Under the pieces are notes generated by a model, which was not told the DNA's origin, did no database searches, and saw nothing but the letters and a program-made list of their open reading frames with translations. A program made the position numbers and the translations under genes. DNA of 64,000 bases from Trichoplax adhaerens (Eukaryota > Placozoa > Uniplacotomia > Trichoplacea > Trichoplacidae): contig NW_002060949.1 in assembly GCF_000150275.1 (NCBI RefSeq), forward strand, positions 865,836-929,835, in the 5' to 3' direction. Of this stretch, positions 26,701-40,900 are shown one piece after another; positions within the stretch are counted from its first letter, which is position 1, and each line of letters opens with the position of its first letter.

Positions 26701-29700
26701 ACCGTATCAAGAAGAAATATAATTATTTTGTATGCACAGCGAGAGCAATCATGACGATAAATCTCGTGGTGGCGGAAAAAATAATATTACACCATTACAT
26801 TATCGTCATGGATAACCACACGATATCCAAGAATTACGTATTATATCATATTGAGTCTGCAGCTAAAGATTCTTGACAACTATTTGGCCGCCAGACAAAC
26901 CTGATACTTTTTCAGTTTCAAGATCAATGACCGAATATCATATGCTACCACTATATAGATCGAATTGGATAGTTGAACAAATCATTTCTTGAATCGATTC
27001 TAAGTTACTTTGAATTTACGTGATGATCAATCATAGTAGTATGTCATATCCGATTTTTTTATTCTATTTTACCTTAGCATTTTATTATACCCATAGATGC
27101 TCAATCTACTTTTTTCACTTCACCTTTCATGCTAATGAAAGCAGTTAACGAATAAATTAGCAGTAGAATTTTCCTTTAAATCATCCGTGATGGATGATAT
27201 AAGTAAAATGTTAAGTTACAGTCTTTCAAAAAAGAAGTTTTCCTTTCGCTATACAGTAAACTAGGCAGGGTAATAGGTAGAGCTATCAAAATACGAATAA
27301 ACCTTCAACTAGGTATAGTCAAGACGCGCATTGATCGAAAATTTACTATATCAATAGTCTTATTGGCAATGGGTGATCAATTGGAAATCGTGTTATCGCT
27401 AAGCATTGCCAATTAATGCTATCTTTATATATCAGTCAGGGATAGAATAGCGTTATGAATTTTCTCCTATTTAAATATTGCCTATACAACATTGGTAACT
27501 GTTTTTGTATTTTCAAGTTGTTAAAAATTGAACACAGTAGCTTTCTTCTCACAGATTAATATCACCAAACAATGAAAATTTTGACTACCATCACCATGTA
27601 AACAGTAGATTTAGATGCAAGTTTTACAATACCAAGATATTGAAACTGGTCAATAACTCATTGTTAAACTTAGATCAATCATGATTATTATTTTAATATA
27701 CTGTAATAATAGCAAATTGGAAAAGAAGATCTTTTTGTCCAAATGAATTCTTTGCAAAAGATAATAAAAATCTCAACTTATACATCCTTTACTTGATTAA
27801 TGGGTTGATGTTGAAAAAGATTCTTCTATGATCTGCTACTATTATCCGTCAACAAGTCGTACTGTTTTCTTAACGTAATAGTGAAGGATAAAACGTGAAT
27901 ATTCCTACAGTATCATGTGGAAAAGATATCTAAATGCTATTAAGTTAATATTATTCATCCTATATCTATCTGTTCGTATGGTCCATACACGCTATTTTGA
28001 GATCTGTCCGTCTAAATATATTATTAATAAGTAACAAGTTTATAACGTAAATAACACCAACCAGTCAACCACCCCGATAGTAATTATTAATAACAACGTC
28101 ATTAATTCATAGTAATTTAGAATATATACAACTGTTTACTGATGATGCCTTATGCATTGCATAGTTGAAACTTATATCATTAAATTTTCTACGAAACATT
28201 ATATGTAACGATAAAATGTTTCATTGCATTGTGCAATGTTGATATTGCTAAGTTCTTTAACCGATTAAAAGTTGTGGCCTTAAAAGTGACATACTCGTAA
28301 ATATTTACCATACCGTATACATGGCACAGTACATACATTATGAATAGTAGTACAGGGCCAATAATGTTCTTTTCAAGTATCTTGAAATAGTGATTTTTAC
28401 ATTGATTGCTAGTAAATCTACAAGTTTTGATATTATAAATTATATTTTATTCGTCTTTAACTACTCGTTTAATCTACTATGCAGTAGCATACCAGCCACT
28501 CTCTTACTTTGACTTAAAGAGTTAGTCTACACTATGAAGTCAACGAGTACCATAAAGTAGTAATTTGCTCTATATGCTGAAGGTGTATTTAGATAACTTG
28601 ATCAAAACAACTAGCAATTACTATCAATACAGTAGCATGGGAGAGATATAAAAATTGCAGGATTTGTTTACTACAAACAGTCTAAGAAATAGTACGATAT
28701 ACTGTACAGTACTCCTTTAAATCATGACCAAATTAGAATAGGAAATGCCAATATGTATGATCGCGGTTAAGATGAAACTCATTCTCAGTACATGATTTTA
28801 AGACTCTGCTTTTAGTAATCATGATAAACTACTGTTGAGACATTGATATGCAGATAATCCAACCTTACCATTTTCTCATTTTAGGCCATTCAATTAGCAT
28901 GTGTAGTTCGATTTAATAAACAATGACTAATTAATATCAGCTTTCATTATATATAGCACATAAAGCCATGATTTAAAAAAATAAAATTGTCTATGTCTAC
29001 TACCAGCCAACTGTAGTAATGGCAAATACTATTTTTACGTCTATTGTGCTGTCCGAAATGACGTGTACATATTAATATTACGGAAAAAGCAACAATTACA
29101 TGTAAAGAAATTTTTAAGTAGTAAGGTATAACATGGAGAATAAATGTAGGTTAATACTGATATACTATCTATGCATTTTATTCTCTTTGATAGTAAAAAT
29201 GAGAGACTGTATAAAAAGTATACATTTTAAAACAGCTTAGAAAACTGTAAATGTCATAAAGGCTCAATTGACAAGGATTTGGCTAGAGAATATCAACTGG
29301 AGTATATTGTGATAGTATAGTACACTACACCAGTTGTAGGAGATAGCTAAATTCTGCTTTCTTATGATCAGAGAATGCAGAGTATGTTATAAAAAATACA
29401 ATATAGAGAACATGTTTCAAGGCATATCATCAAGGACTTTGTCGCCTCTTTTAGAACAGCGAAATAGAATAATCACAGTTGGTTCAATCTAGCGAACTTT
29501 TGGCATCTTATGAGTAATCAAGTTTCCAGTTACAGATTTTAACATTTTTGGACCGTCAACATATAACCGAACAGTGTTGTAAGGTGTAGTACTAATAAAT
29601 TACACTAGGATTATTTACGAATGAATATTACCCAAAATCATACCGCAAGACTGCACACCATATCTGCTATGAGTAAAATTTCAATAAAGGTCTGTATCCT

Positions 29701-30162
29701 ACTGTTTGGATTAAGATTTGAAAAGATATGGATATACTACAACTGCATTATAGTATGAACGGTTAATTTAATTGGCATAATTTTTAGCATATGTGGATTG
29801 AATTGTGATTACGTATTAAAATATCTCGATGTAAAATCATTATACAGTTGCAATCAAGATTTTCTAAAGAAAGCAATTTCTCAGGGTTTTCCTAAATATC
29901 AGTGCGTATATCTATATATATGTCAGTTATACGATGGCTGAAGAATGATATATGGGTATATTTCAATAGGAGGAGAAGGATAAAGGAAGAGAATAAAGGA
30001 TAGGCTCTTAATAACATTAACATCACATTGGTCGCTTCTTTAGGCAATGTAATTTGGTATACTTGTGTTATCCATAAGTTATTTACTTTTTCTACTATAC
30101 TACATACCATTTTATGCTTTGCAGAGATTAATAGAAAAATTTGATTACAATTTATAGCTTTA
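23707..30162. other. Intergenic DNA upstream of the MAST gene, no supported gene
   Basis: This stretch probably contains the MAST promoter and any 5' non-coding exon. Two frames (25030-25278 and 26643-26876, plus strand) start with ATG and run about 80 codons, but neither shows a recognised domain, and I do not call them. A two-copy direct repeat lies at 25.59-25.76 kb. The rest is AT-rich with no visible structure. Confidence 0.5.
25589..25758. repeat. Two-copy direct repeat, 91-base period
   Basis: Two adjacent units share TTTCCTA, then GCTTG, then GGAGATGAAATCATGACTA, with the second unit starting 91 bases after the first (GCTTG at 25611 and 25702). The matching core of about 28 bases has two or three differences. 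No coding frame runs through both copies. Confidence 0.75.
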
Positions 30163-30411
30163 CTATATCATCATTACCGTATCGTTGTTTTCATTTTGTT
30201 CATAACGCACTCTCAAGATTGCCATCATCAATGTTTGCTGCTCATTAGGATCCTGACTTATACGTTCCACATTTTTAGCCGTCAATTGACCAAACTGTGA
30301 CATGGTCATATTAGCAGGGAAGTACCTGCGTAAATTTTCAAGTCCAAAGTGATTTAATACGCTGTGAACATCTTTGACGTTCTGTAAAAAATCGTCGCTT
30401 TCACTCGCCAT
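30163..30411 (-). CDS. Small SAM-like domain protein
   Basis: A single open frame of 82 residues begins with ATG in a strong context (A at -3, G at +4) and ends with a stop. Residues about 14-70 follow the pattern of a SAM domain: VHSVLNHFGLENLRRYF resembles the first helices, FGQLTAKNVERI the middle helices, and QQTLMMAILRVRYEQ the long C-terminal helix. SAM domains mediate protein-protein and sometimes RNA contacts. The protein appears to be little more than this one domain, with no catalytic part. No splice sites that would extend it are obvious. It could be one exon of a larger gene, or a different helical fold, so the family call is tentative while the coding call is more secure. Confidence 0.6.
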   Translation of the reverse strand: MASESDDFLQNVKDVHSVLNHFGLENLRRYFPANMTMSQFGQLTAKNVERISQDPNEQQTLMMAILRVRYEQNENNDTVMMI

Positions 30412-33400
30412 TCTTTTAAGTCTTGTTGTTTCAGTACTGTTTCAATAGCAATAATATAATATCCCTATTTTAAATAAAAATTCAATTAATTATATATTGT
30501 CATTATGTTACATTATTATCCTGTAATATTTTTTACTCTCCATTTATAATAATAGTGCAACTGAAATTTCATAAAAGTCTTCAGTCAAAAGACAACGATA
30601 TAGGTATACAAAGTGAATATCGGAAAAATGTTGAAAATATTCTAACCAACTGATATTCTACGCTTAACTTGAGCATGAAATTTTATAACCCTATCGACTA
30701 CTCTAGAGGGGAAAATACGATAAATTAGATAATTGTTCAATGAAAAAAATACCAACTGTACACTTGTTTCTCATATCTTACATCTAACAATATAATTCGC
30801 ATCAATTACTACAAGTAAATAATAATAATATTAAATATGGTAGACAAAAACGAAGACAAAATTAAGTTGACAAGCTATTTACTGCTGAATCTATTATATA
30901 AATACGTATATGTATCTAGATAAATGCGCTTACACCATCGATTTTATGGATGTATTTATGAACATCTTACGTCTAAGTACATTACTCTTATACATTAATG
31001 TTAAATTTGGATATGTTTTAATAGTCAACTAATAATGGACGATAATTTTATCTTCGACAATAGGTTATTTTACTAAATGATCATAAGACTCATAGCTGTA
31101 GTTTCTATCGTCATATTAGTACCAGTAAAACAATACTAAGAATTTGTAGTTAAGCTCAAAAATTTTAGGCTATTTTGATAATGGACTATATCTCTATCGG
31201 CTCGTTAAATGTTCCAGTGTTGATTGGCTATGAAAACATGATTAATTGGAAGATTTTAATGGGCACGCTAATATATTTATTGTTTGAATATTCTACCAAG
31301 TATGCATACAAATATGGCTAGGTATAATACAGAAAAGATAATAATTACTTAACGCTAGCTCTATTGAGATAAATTAAAAAAATAAAAAAGTTGCTTAATA
31401 AGGTAGAAATGTCCCAATTTTTCATCACTTTCTTTCACTGCGTATGTTTACCTAGCGAGTTATACTGCCTTCATATTTGGTTAACAGACGATTTCCGCGG
31501 CTACAAAAAAAACATATAGTAAATGGACTAGTATTAACAATAACATTAATTTTTCTTGACAGGACTTTTATCAAAGGACTTGACAACATACGTAAGCGTT
31601 GGGCATAGAGATCGAAATTAATCCAATAAATCCCCCAAAAGTAAAAACAGAACGATATTGTAATTATTTGTAACTGGTACCGACTATGAAAAGTACTGTA
31701 CTGTACAGCAGTAGTATGTTATTTACCAATACTAAGTTGAAAAGGTAAGCCAAGAACAGGCCTATAAATATCACCGCCATTTTAGTAAATTCACTATATA
31801 ACATCCAGCATTGCATGACTGATAAATCAACAATGCTTTTCTATGGTATTGTATTTTTTCATTAAAATTATCCATATTGTGCTAAGTTTAGCGATCTAAC
31901 TTTAGCCTATTTACTTAAGTTGCTTTAATTTTATAGAAACTCAGTACGCCGTATGGCAACTAATCATGGCAAAAGATTGCTATCTAGCCGATATTTTTCC
32001 AGGGCAGATTTTACTAAGCATGGTTAATGATGTCATCGACAAAGATTGCTATCTAATAAGGAGTGTAGTTTCTAAGTTCATACGCGTAATTAACGTTTGT
32101 GTGTAATATTACATATGTAAAAGACTAAGATTATGCATAAGCATGGAAATGATGAATTTATAACATCGATATAGTGTCTAATTTACCGTACACAAGATGT
32201 TAAGAGTGCGGGAATAAAAACTATGATTTGTAATAAAGGAAGTGGATCATGATAATGGGTTATTTTCTCATCTACCTTTCAATCGTATTCATACAAAACA
32301 ACATCACTTCTATATCGGTTTTTTAAAGTCTACTCTAGATATCAGTACTGTACTCGTATATAAGTAGTCCATTAGTAGTTCCATTGGATTGGATTATTAC
32401 AGCATGATTGGTCTTGATCGAAACGATCTGGTACTAAGATGATTCATTTTTAGACGTACTACATTGAAATCTATAAAGTCTACACTACAGTAGAACATAA
32501 TATAGCAGTTGTATCATCAATGGCAACTGTCACTTTTAACTTTGTAGGCAATATTGATTGCAATAATAGTCATTAAGGTACATTTTTTAACACTTTTCTG
32601 ATTGGAAGTAAATATTGAAAACTGTTTCTGAAATAGCATGATATTCTACAATAAAATCGGCGCCCTTCTTGAATGTTATCGATCACTCACTTTATGCACT
32701 CCACGATTGATAATAATAATAATAATATTAATGTGCTGTAGTCTAACATAATTTTAAACTTGTAAACGGCTTACAAGTATAATCAATATTGATTGAAGGG
32801 ATAAATTAGTCAAAGAGCTAGTAAAAAGAGCATATTGTATAGTAAGTTAGTAAAAGGCGAGTCAAGACTTTTTTTCCTCTTCAAAAGTCTGTGCAGTCCT
32901 CTTTTAGCATGCCAATCCTAGCTGTAAGGATATCGATGTGTGTAAAGTTTACTGTAAACACGGTGTAGCTGCAAGACCGTATTGTTCAACAATATCGATG
33001 ATGGTACAATATTTTATGAAGACATAGCATAGTAAATGTTGCTAAATTAATTCAATTTAGCAACTTTGAACCGAATGTTATCGTCAAGAGTTAAGCAATA
33101 AATAAATGATGTTGCTATTTAGTGGAATATTGGTGGTTATCAATACGCTTAGCAAAGCACTAGACAGTGCAGTCTACGTACATAGAGTATAACAAGGCAG
33201 TGCTAGTACTGGAGTAGGCGGATTGAAATCAGCAGTGTGATCGGGAGGATCATCCAAATTATCGTCTTAGTTGTACTGGATGTTATCCATTTTATGTAGA
33301 CAATTTTTTTTTCAACTTTTACTAATTTATGATGATATCGCATTAATAATTTGAACTGCTGTATAAAGATTATGAATAATAATAATTAATGGTTATTATT

Positions 33401-33980
33401 ATTATTATTCCATATTCTACGCCTATGCAAGCATTATTGATCAAACGATAACTTCATTTGGTTACCAATTCTCTCCTCATAAATTCATCCTATGCTGCTT
33501 TAAGTGATTGAAATCAGTACGACCTACTGTATCTCTACTGAATGTCTGATGGTTAGGATGAAAATTGAAACGACAAGATAATGGCCCAAAAAGTCTATTG
33601 AGTTAAGATAGTGTAGATAATTTGCAACTTCTTCCTTTAGCTGTCATGGCTGTTAGCTACATTAGTACTTGATCAATCTCATCAATTTGTACCTGAATGG
33701 CCGTCCATGAATCAACCAGTTCACACCAGTCTTGTAGATGTCAGCAAAACTACCTTCAATATAGCACGATCGGATAATTTTCGATTGGATAACGTATTGA
33801 TTACCGATAGGATAAAAGCAAAACGAATAATCTCTCCAAGTTAGAACAACAAAAAACAAGTCTACCACCAAATCTAAACTATTTATCTGTTTTGCGACAT
33901 ACTGGCGATTGTTTCTCTAATTACGGTAATGATCGCATGGTATCATTGGTATGGTACCCCAGGGTGTTCCCAGTGTGTTT
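30412..33980. other. AT-rich intergenic DNA with microsatellites
   Basis: No exon-like frame is visible. Simple repeats are present: a TAA run near 32.71 kb and an AAT run facing an ATT run near 33.37-33.41 kb that can fold back on itself. The text AGATTGCTATCTA occurs twice, near 31975 and 32043. Confidence 0.5.
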
Positions 33981-33984
33981 TCTC

Positions 33985-34560
33985 CGCCTATGTTGTACAG
34001 TGTACAGTGTACAGTACGTCTTATAACTACTGTACTGTAGAGATGCAGTTCAAAGGTCTTCCTAGTCAGGACCGGTCCGGTCCGGACCAGGGTCGACAGT
34101 ACAGTACATAGTACTGTATTTACTGCACTGTGGCAGTGTGCGGCTTTGTCTCATACCTTTTTCTTTTGCGACAACCAGACTAGACACCACACCTAAGCTA
34201 TTTGAGACTAGACTAAGTGGAAGAAAAAGAGAGCAGTTCTACTCGGAACCGAAGCTCTTTTTTTAAAACACATTCCCAAAGTTGTTAGCTGACACCACTA
34301 CTGTGGATAGACTGCATAGTAGAGTATAGTTTGTTGTGGATTGATCTTAGGAATCCTTGGTAGATTGTAGTATACAGTGTAGCATGCCCTTATTTCCAGA
34401 CAGATGGCGTTTGAAAGTACAGTACTGAACGCCTATAGTATACACTGTACTGTACTGTACAGTGTACAGCATAGGGGCACGTGTTGGCTACATACCCTAC
34501 AGTACAGTACAGTATGTACTATAATTAATATACAGTACAGTACAGTACAGTACGAGACAG
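33985..34560. repeat. GTAC-palindrome patch with inverted ends
   Basis: This patch is dense in TACTGTAC/GTACAGTA words. The left end (CCTATGTTGTACAGTGTAC near 33.99 kb) is an inverted match to the right end (GTGTACAGCATAGG near 34.46 kb), and the right part is itself an imperfect palindrome (34423-34466). In the middle lies a perfect GC-rich palindromic run, GGACCGGTCCGGTCCGGACC (about 34069-34088), unusual in this AT-rich window. A run of T follows GAAGCTC near 34255. No RNA gene family that I know matches it. Confidence 0.6.
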
Positions 34561-37500
34561 ACAGACAGAAACATCCAGTTCGACGTGTTTATTTTTCATT
34601 TTCTTGAAGGTTGATTCTATTTGCCAGGGAGGGCAACAACCTTTTCGCTGAATGGCTTAAATCGCTGAAGCATTCTCAAATTTTGAATATTTCTCTCCTT
34701 AATTGATTTTAGACAATGACGTGGATAAAATGATTTCAATTTCGTCAGTCCAATGGCATTTATGTATTTACAATTGCCATTTCAACTACACTAGCGATGA
34801 TTACAAAATGACTGACATTGATCTGAATGGATAACCCATTCCTGGACGCCAGCTAAAATGGCCTACAGTTCATAGAGAATACCTAGTCTTGACATCGAAT
34901 TTTGTCCACTATAAACTACATGACATGTTATGCTTCATAGAATAATCATTTATTCAACAGTAAATTTCAAATTGAATGCAGTTGCTAAGGGAAGTGGAAA
35001 ATAATGACGATAGTCAACTTGATTGTATACTGTAGACAGTGCGGGCAATATTGATCCTGAAAATATAGGGGAGAAAAAAAATGTTATGATAATCATCTAG
35101 GATTGAATATTAAATTATCCCGAGATGTTCATATTTCAGAGGTTTAGACTTCGTGATGGAACATTATACCATATTTTAGACATTTAGACTTCGCGATGGA
35201 ACATTATACCATAGAAATTCATACCAAAATGGATAACGGCATAGGGCTTTCCAGACTCAAATATCATACTACTATAGAATAATAATGTATAAGCGTAAAC
35301 GCACTAAAATAAAATACTGTATGAGAAGCAGAGGAAGGAAATTTTTTCTCATTTCTCCCTCACTGATATCTGATTCGATACTGATTTCGTCCCATACAGT
35401 AAAATTAATCTACTCTTGATAGCAAGCAATGCCTCGGATGAATCCTTTTGTCAATCTTGTTCCTTTTCTCGAATCCACCTGCTCTGCTCTATATTGTTGT
35501 ATATTTAAATAAATAAAAGATGAAATCTTCATCAGATTGCAAAGAGAATCAAATGAGCCCTTACTATCGATACTATCCGCAACATGAAGTACTATATAGT
35601 AGTTGAAAATGGATGTGATAGTGCAGAATTTTTTTTCGCTTATGAAGGGAAATAATTAAGATAACTTTATCTTGTCTTAGCCATGATATAACTATACTAA
35701 TGAGTATACACTGTACTGTACATAAATAATAAAATAAAATTCTGGGTCAATAAAAACAGTTGATACTATCAATCCTCTAATTTACAAGCAATGATAGCAC
35801 AACAGCTATAACGAAAATACTCATGATACCTTTTGATTTGCACACAGTAAAAAGTAAAATTGTCGAAAAGACTATATGCTATATTGTATGTAGCACAAAT
35901 TATCATGTAGGGATGATTTGATATAGAAGGAATCCATACTAAACTGCTGCAAATATCACGTATGATGAGCATATGATAAGTAATGGAGTCAAAGAAAAGG
36001 CTATACTGTGGATATAATCATATAAATTCTATGTTGACAACTCCAACGATGTTACAAGTGCGAGCATACTACTCGCCTATGACGTATAAATCATGCAAAT
36101 CAATCAATCATTGGGAATCCTTGATAATTCAACATAATCTATAGATACATAAAGTTGTCATGAATCAGATAGACAATCTCGATTCACGTTTTACTTCAGC
36201 TATCAACTAGATTACGCATTTGAATAATAATAACTTGACAGCCACAAAATAGAACTGGCAATTAACCCATTTTTCCTGTCTTGACAATAACTATAAAACT
36301 GAACATCTACTCGGGAATGACGTAATATAAGAAAAGTTATATTGATTGGTAAAAAAGCCAGATAGAAAATCCATTCTAATAGTTGATTATCAACCTTATT
36401 CAAATGACAATAAAAAATTTTGTCAATTCAATCAATAAATTTATTACACCTGTTATAATAAGCTAATCAAACATTAAATTAGCAAGATATTATGCTCCAA
36501 TCTAATTAAAATCCAGTATCTAATTTCCAATGCATTAATTGTTTTTATTGCTTAAATGAAAATCAATCAAAACGTCATGATATTAACTTTGAAAGCAAAT
36601 TAAAATTGCTTCTGATCGCTAAATTTCTATTGATATCTTCATAGTTTATCCCAATTTTTCTCTGGAAACCACTTCATCGTTTCCTACATCTGATAATTAT
36701 TAGTAACGAAAGATACTCTATTCGCTACCCATTTAATATCGGAATGGTCATCGTTTAGTCATGACTAACAAATTAATATAGAATTAGGAATGTTGAAGAA
36801 TACCACTAGAATTCGATTAATTGGCAAGATTCAATCTATTTTCCATGCGTGTTTATGCCCATTTTACTTATACACGAGTATAGCATTCATATGATATCAT
36901 GAAATAAGCATTAGTGATTGAAATTTTAATGGTGGCATTATTAAACAGGCCAATTTTTCCTTCGACCGATGATTTTCATAACTGTATAATCGCATCATTG
37001 TTACGAAGATTTGACGTCATTTTATTTTTCTGAACTTCCAGATGGTTATATTTTAAGGATATATGTTCCTTTTAATTCAATTCACTTTCAACTATGCAAT
37101 TAGCAATAGTACATGATAGATTTAACTAATGTTATAGTAACAATTTAAGATTTGGAAGTTTATCTTTTTTACAAGACAAAAAGATGCAAGTATTATTTTA
37201 TTGCCTGATGGATTATACAAAGAATTTAAATCGTGAATATGAAGACTTCTCATAATTGCATTATAACTTGATAGCACCGGCTGGTATTCTCCAGGATAGT
37301 ATATATACAGTAATATAAAATGATAGGCAGATTATGCGAGTCTTACGATCAATCAACAGGGATACAAATGGATGGAGTAATTTTACAAATAGAAATTAAA
37401 GACTGATTTTATTATTCTACGCTAATATTGATCCATTCAAAGTTAACAATAAAAATATTCAAAAATCTTTTGATCATTTTTGATCTAATTAATACAATAA

Positions 37501-38859
37501 ATCATCCAATGTTAATGATCGAATAATCATCTACTTGACTCAATTTGATGACGTAGATAACTTTTATCAAGGAAAAGAATATTTAAAGAAAGGATTATTA
37601 AAGTCTCGATTAGATTAGTGATTGACGATCATTTACTAGTCTTTATCAGCTAGAACCATCAGTTATTAGATTTAAAGAATGTACAGTACATAAATTCATA
37701 ACATTCAATTCTCTGATTTTAGACTTTATCCATTAAAAAATAAATACGTCAACATGCGTAACTATTAAAGTGAGATATTTAATCATGATCACAACTGCAG
37801 CTCTTATTTTTGCTTTAAAATATGAGGTATTATCTAGTTAAATTCTATCGTAACGTATGCAATTAATATTAGAGATAAGCTAAAGAAGATAAAAGTATCA
37901 TCAAATTATAAATTTACAAAATATCAACTTAATTCAATTCCCATTCTACTTTTAATATTCGCAATTAATCAGTGAATATGAAAATTCAAATTATGTTTGA
38001 TTCTTTCGCATAGCTAAATCAACCGTACAATTTCAATATTACTTCCTGTCTTTCATTTCTTTATTTCATTTTCAATGCTATTCATTGCCATCCTTACGGA
38101 ATAACAAGCAAAAATTGAATGGTATTCCTGATATTAACCTTATTGATAGCTGCACTATTCTTGATCTTTTCTACGGTAGAATTCTTCAACTTTATAACGT
38201 AATGCATATTTCAATTGCTTCTTTATTTGATAGTGGCACTATAGATATACTGCAATTATTGTTAGTATACAGTATACCGTTGTCATTACTACTATTATTA
38301 GAGAATTATTATTACAAGATTCTAGAAGGCATAAACAATGCCAGCTGCACCTGTACTTTAAAAATCTAACAATCCTCAATACATTGATTTCTAAAAGGAA
38401 ATTAATTTGAAAATTTTTTCCTTTATGTGGTAAGTCTGCTACATTGTATGTGGCTGCTGAATCAAGATGAATATCTCCAGAATTACACTATAGGATTGAA
38501 TTATAAATTTGCCGGAGTAAATAATATGTTTTATAAATATGCAGTAATTATTACAAGATGATATCCTCATCTAGATGTAGTTTATGTCATTGAATAACTA
38601 TTAAGTGAGGAAATATTAACAATAGTCGGAAATCGGATTAAAACTTTTTTTTCTGTTATTAGAGTGCATATTTTCACAAAGATAGATTAAATAAATCTTC
38701 ATATCTAGACAGAAGTAAAAATCTTCTACTCCATTTATTTTATTTCTGTCCTGATAGATATATGAGCCTATCTAAAATTTATTTTTAATTCTACTTAAAA
38801 ATATATTGTTATCAATCATTCTGAAAGAATAGTAGTAATGAATAGAGCCTTATTTGAAT
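34561..38859. other. Intergenic AT-rich DNA
   Basis: Apart from the 40-base direct repeat near 35.15 kb I see no gene or RNA. A plus-strand frame at 38085-38369 is hydrophobic and Leu/Ile/Tyr-rich; I treat it as chance or as a possible distant relic of the membrane-protein copies at 41.6-43.7 kb, without real support. Confidence 0.45.
35143..35222. repeat. Two-copy direct repeat, 40-base period
   Basis: TTTAGACTTCG starts at 35143 and 35183. The two units share 31 bases (TTTAGACTTCG, one C/T difference, then GATGGAACATTATACCATA), so this is a recent duplication. Confidence 0.9.
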
Positions 38860-40900
38860 GATACAATGCCAATTTTAATTAAAAATAGTTATTATTTGAC
38901 ATTAGCAAATTAGTATTCATAGTTTAACTTTAATAATAAGGTGTTTGTATTTTGGAGATGTTAACATCAATTCTAGCAAGACTAGCCAAGTAACCATGCT
39001 TTAGATAAAAATTAATGTTAAATATTTATATTAACCATAGGTTTGCTGAATCTTACTCTAAGTCAATTCTCAAAACTTACAATCTATAAATTATATTATA
39101 TAAACTTATGCGTGTGCTATCAATAGCAAATATTATGATACAGATGACAATCCAAGATGCTTTGCCAGAAAAATCTAATAAAACAGATATTATAAGTAAA
39201 ATTATTTTTATTAGTCCGACATTAGGCAATTGCTATTCTGAACCGAATCTACAAGTTCTAGATTCTAAAATATAATTTAAAGGCCTATGCTCTGAATAGG
39301 GATGCTTGAATGTTATAGTAAAGATAATAATTTATGCTTTAAGCTGATGCCATTATAACACTCATTGTCGTCATAGTATCGTTATAAACAGGAAATTGAT
39401 AAATAAATTAAGGCTATATAATAATTTAATCGATAACATGCCCAGTACCTTAAGTTGAAGTTACAGAGCCTGCTGCAATTTATCGCTTTACTATAAGTAT
39501 CGTTATTACCATTCTATTACTATTGTGCAGTAATTATTTATTAATAAGATTGTGTACTTAATATGTTATGCTTGTATGAAGTCAAATACTCTTTCGACAC
39601 TTATCCGTATTTCTTAATTAAAGTTTTCTCTAGATGTAATCCTTAATCTAAAAATAATACGCACATAGCACAGAATTTAAATCTAATCTTCGATGAAATT
39701 AGTAGTAAAGCAATAAGGTCTTTAATCCACTCGCGCTCAAAGGCTGTATCTAAGGGATATCGTCACATAATATTAACGTAATTGGAAAGGATACGAGAAA
39801 GCGAAACACTATAAATCTTTGATATAACACCAATTTTAGTCCCAAATAGATATTATTTAACATTAATCGGAACCGTCATTATTTGTTAATTACTAATCGT
39901 TTTCCAAATTTTAATTTTATTATGCAATACTTTCAGCTAATTAATTGAATAGGTAGTTTTATGGTGACAAGGAATTATTATTTGAGTGATGTTAACGTCT
40001 GCTCTAGCAAAAATAAGCAAGTCATACTGTGGATGAATTAGTAATAATATAGTTATAAGGTATTAGTCTTAGCTAGTTAAACTATTTTGGATAAATCTTA
40101 TTCTATATCAAATGTAGAAATTTTGAAATTTATTAGTTACGTAAAGAAGAGTTAAGAAAAGGACTTCATTTTTTACTTATTTGATATAAAATGCATATTT
40201 TAAATGTATTTTAAGTAACTATGCAACATCAGTTTGATTCAGAATAGATATATCTACTTAGTTAATAAAATTACGTTTAACATGTATTAATTTATAGACG
40301 TGTCGTAATACCAAGCAAGATAGGCTTAATTAATTAAAATATTTATAAATAAGGTACCGGTAATCACTGTAATTTGTTGTGATATATTGTAAGAATAATT
40401 TAAGGAGAGAACTGATAAATATATTGACAGTGAATAAGGTAACTTACCTTAAGGCTATATTATTTACATTTATAAAAGGCTAGCTATTAACTGCAGATCT
40501 GCTGTTTCTGCAATTTCTATGAATTAGATTATCTTTTGGATCTTTGTATTGATGATCTGGCTAAAACCTGATCCAGGCTATTATACATAATAACCGACTA
40601 AAGTCCGAATTAAGAGCAAAAATATTAGAATTTCGGGCTTTAACCGGCTATGCCAGTGCTTTAAGTATAGTATTAATCAGATTAATAGATTTTATTGCTC
40701 TATGGCAGTGTTTAGAAATGTACTGAAGTGACTGTACAACTACACACTAATCACATATACGTTGATTCTAATAACGTAATTCGCTACAAAATTGACTTTC
40801 TATAAGTAACAATCACAAAGTTTGCGTGATCAATTTAATCGAATATATACGGTACCCAGTACTCGTATTTATTTGTTTTGTTATATTATATTTTAGGTTA
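38860..40900. repeat. Diverged tandem duplication of about 1 kb
   Basis: A series of matching words occurs in the same order at a nearly constant offset: CCAATTTTA at 38868 and 39829; GATGTTAAC at 38957 and 39988; AATCTTA at 39049 and 40093; AAGGCTATAT at 39410 and 40451; CTGCAATTT at 39473 and 40508. Offsets are 961, 1031, 1044, 1041 and 1035, so one indel of about 70 bases near the left explains the first. Both units are AT-rich and no coding frame is evident. Confidence 0.65.

Noticed and set aside
26643-26876. 77-codon frame, plus strand
   Set aside because: It starts with ATG in an acceptable context, but composition follows AT-rich codons and no motif is visible.
33369-33411. Hairpin made of AAT and ATT runs
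   Set aside because: This is two facing microsatellites; pairing follows from simple composition.
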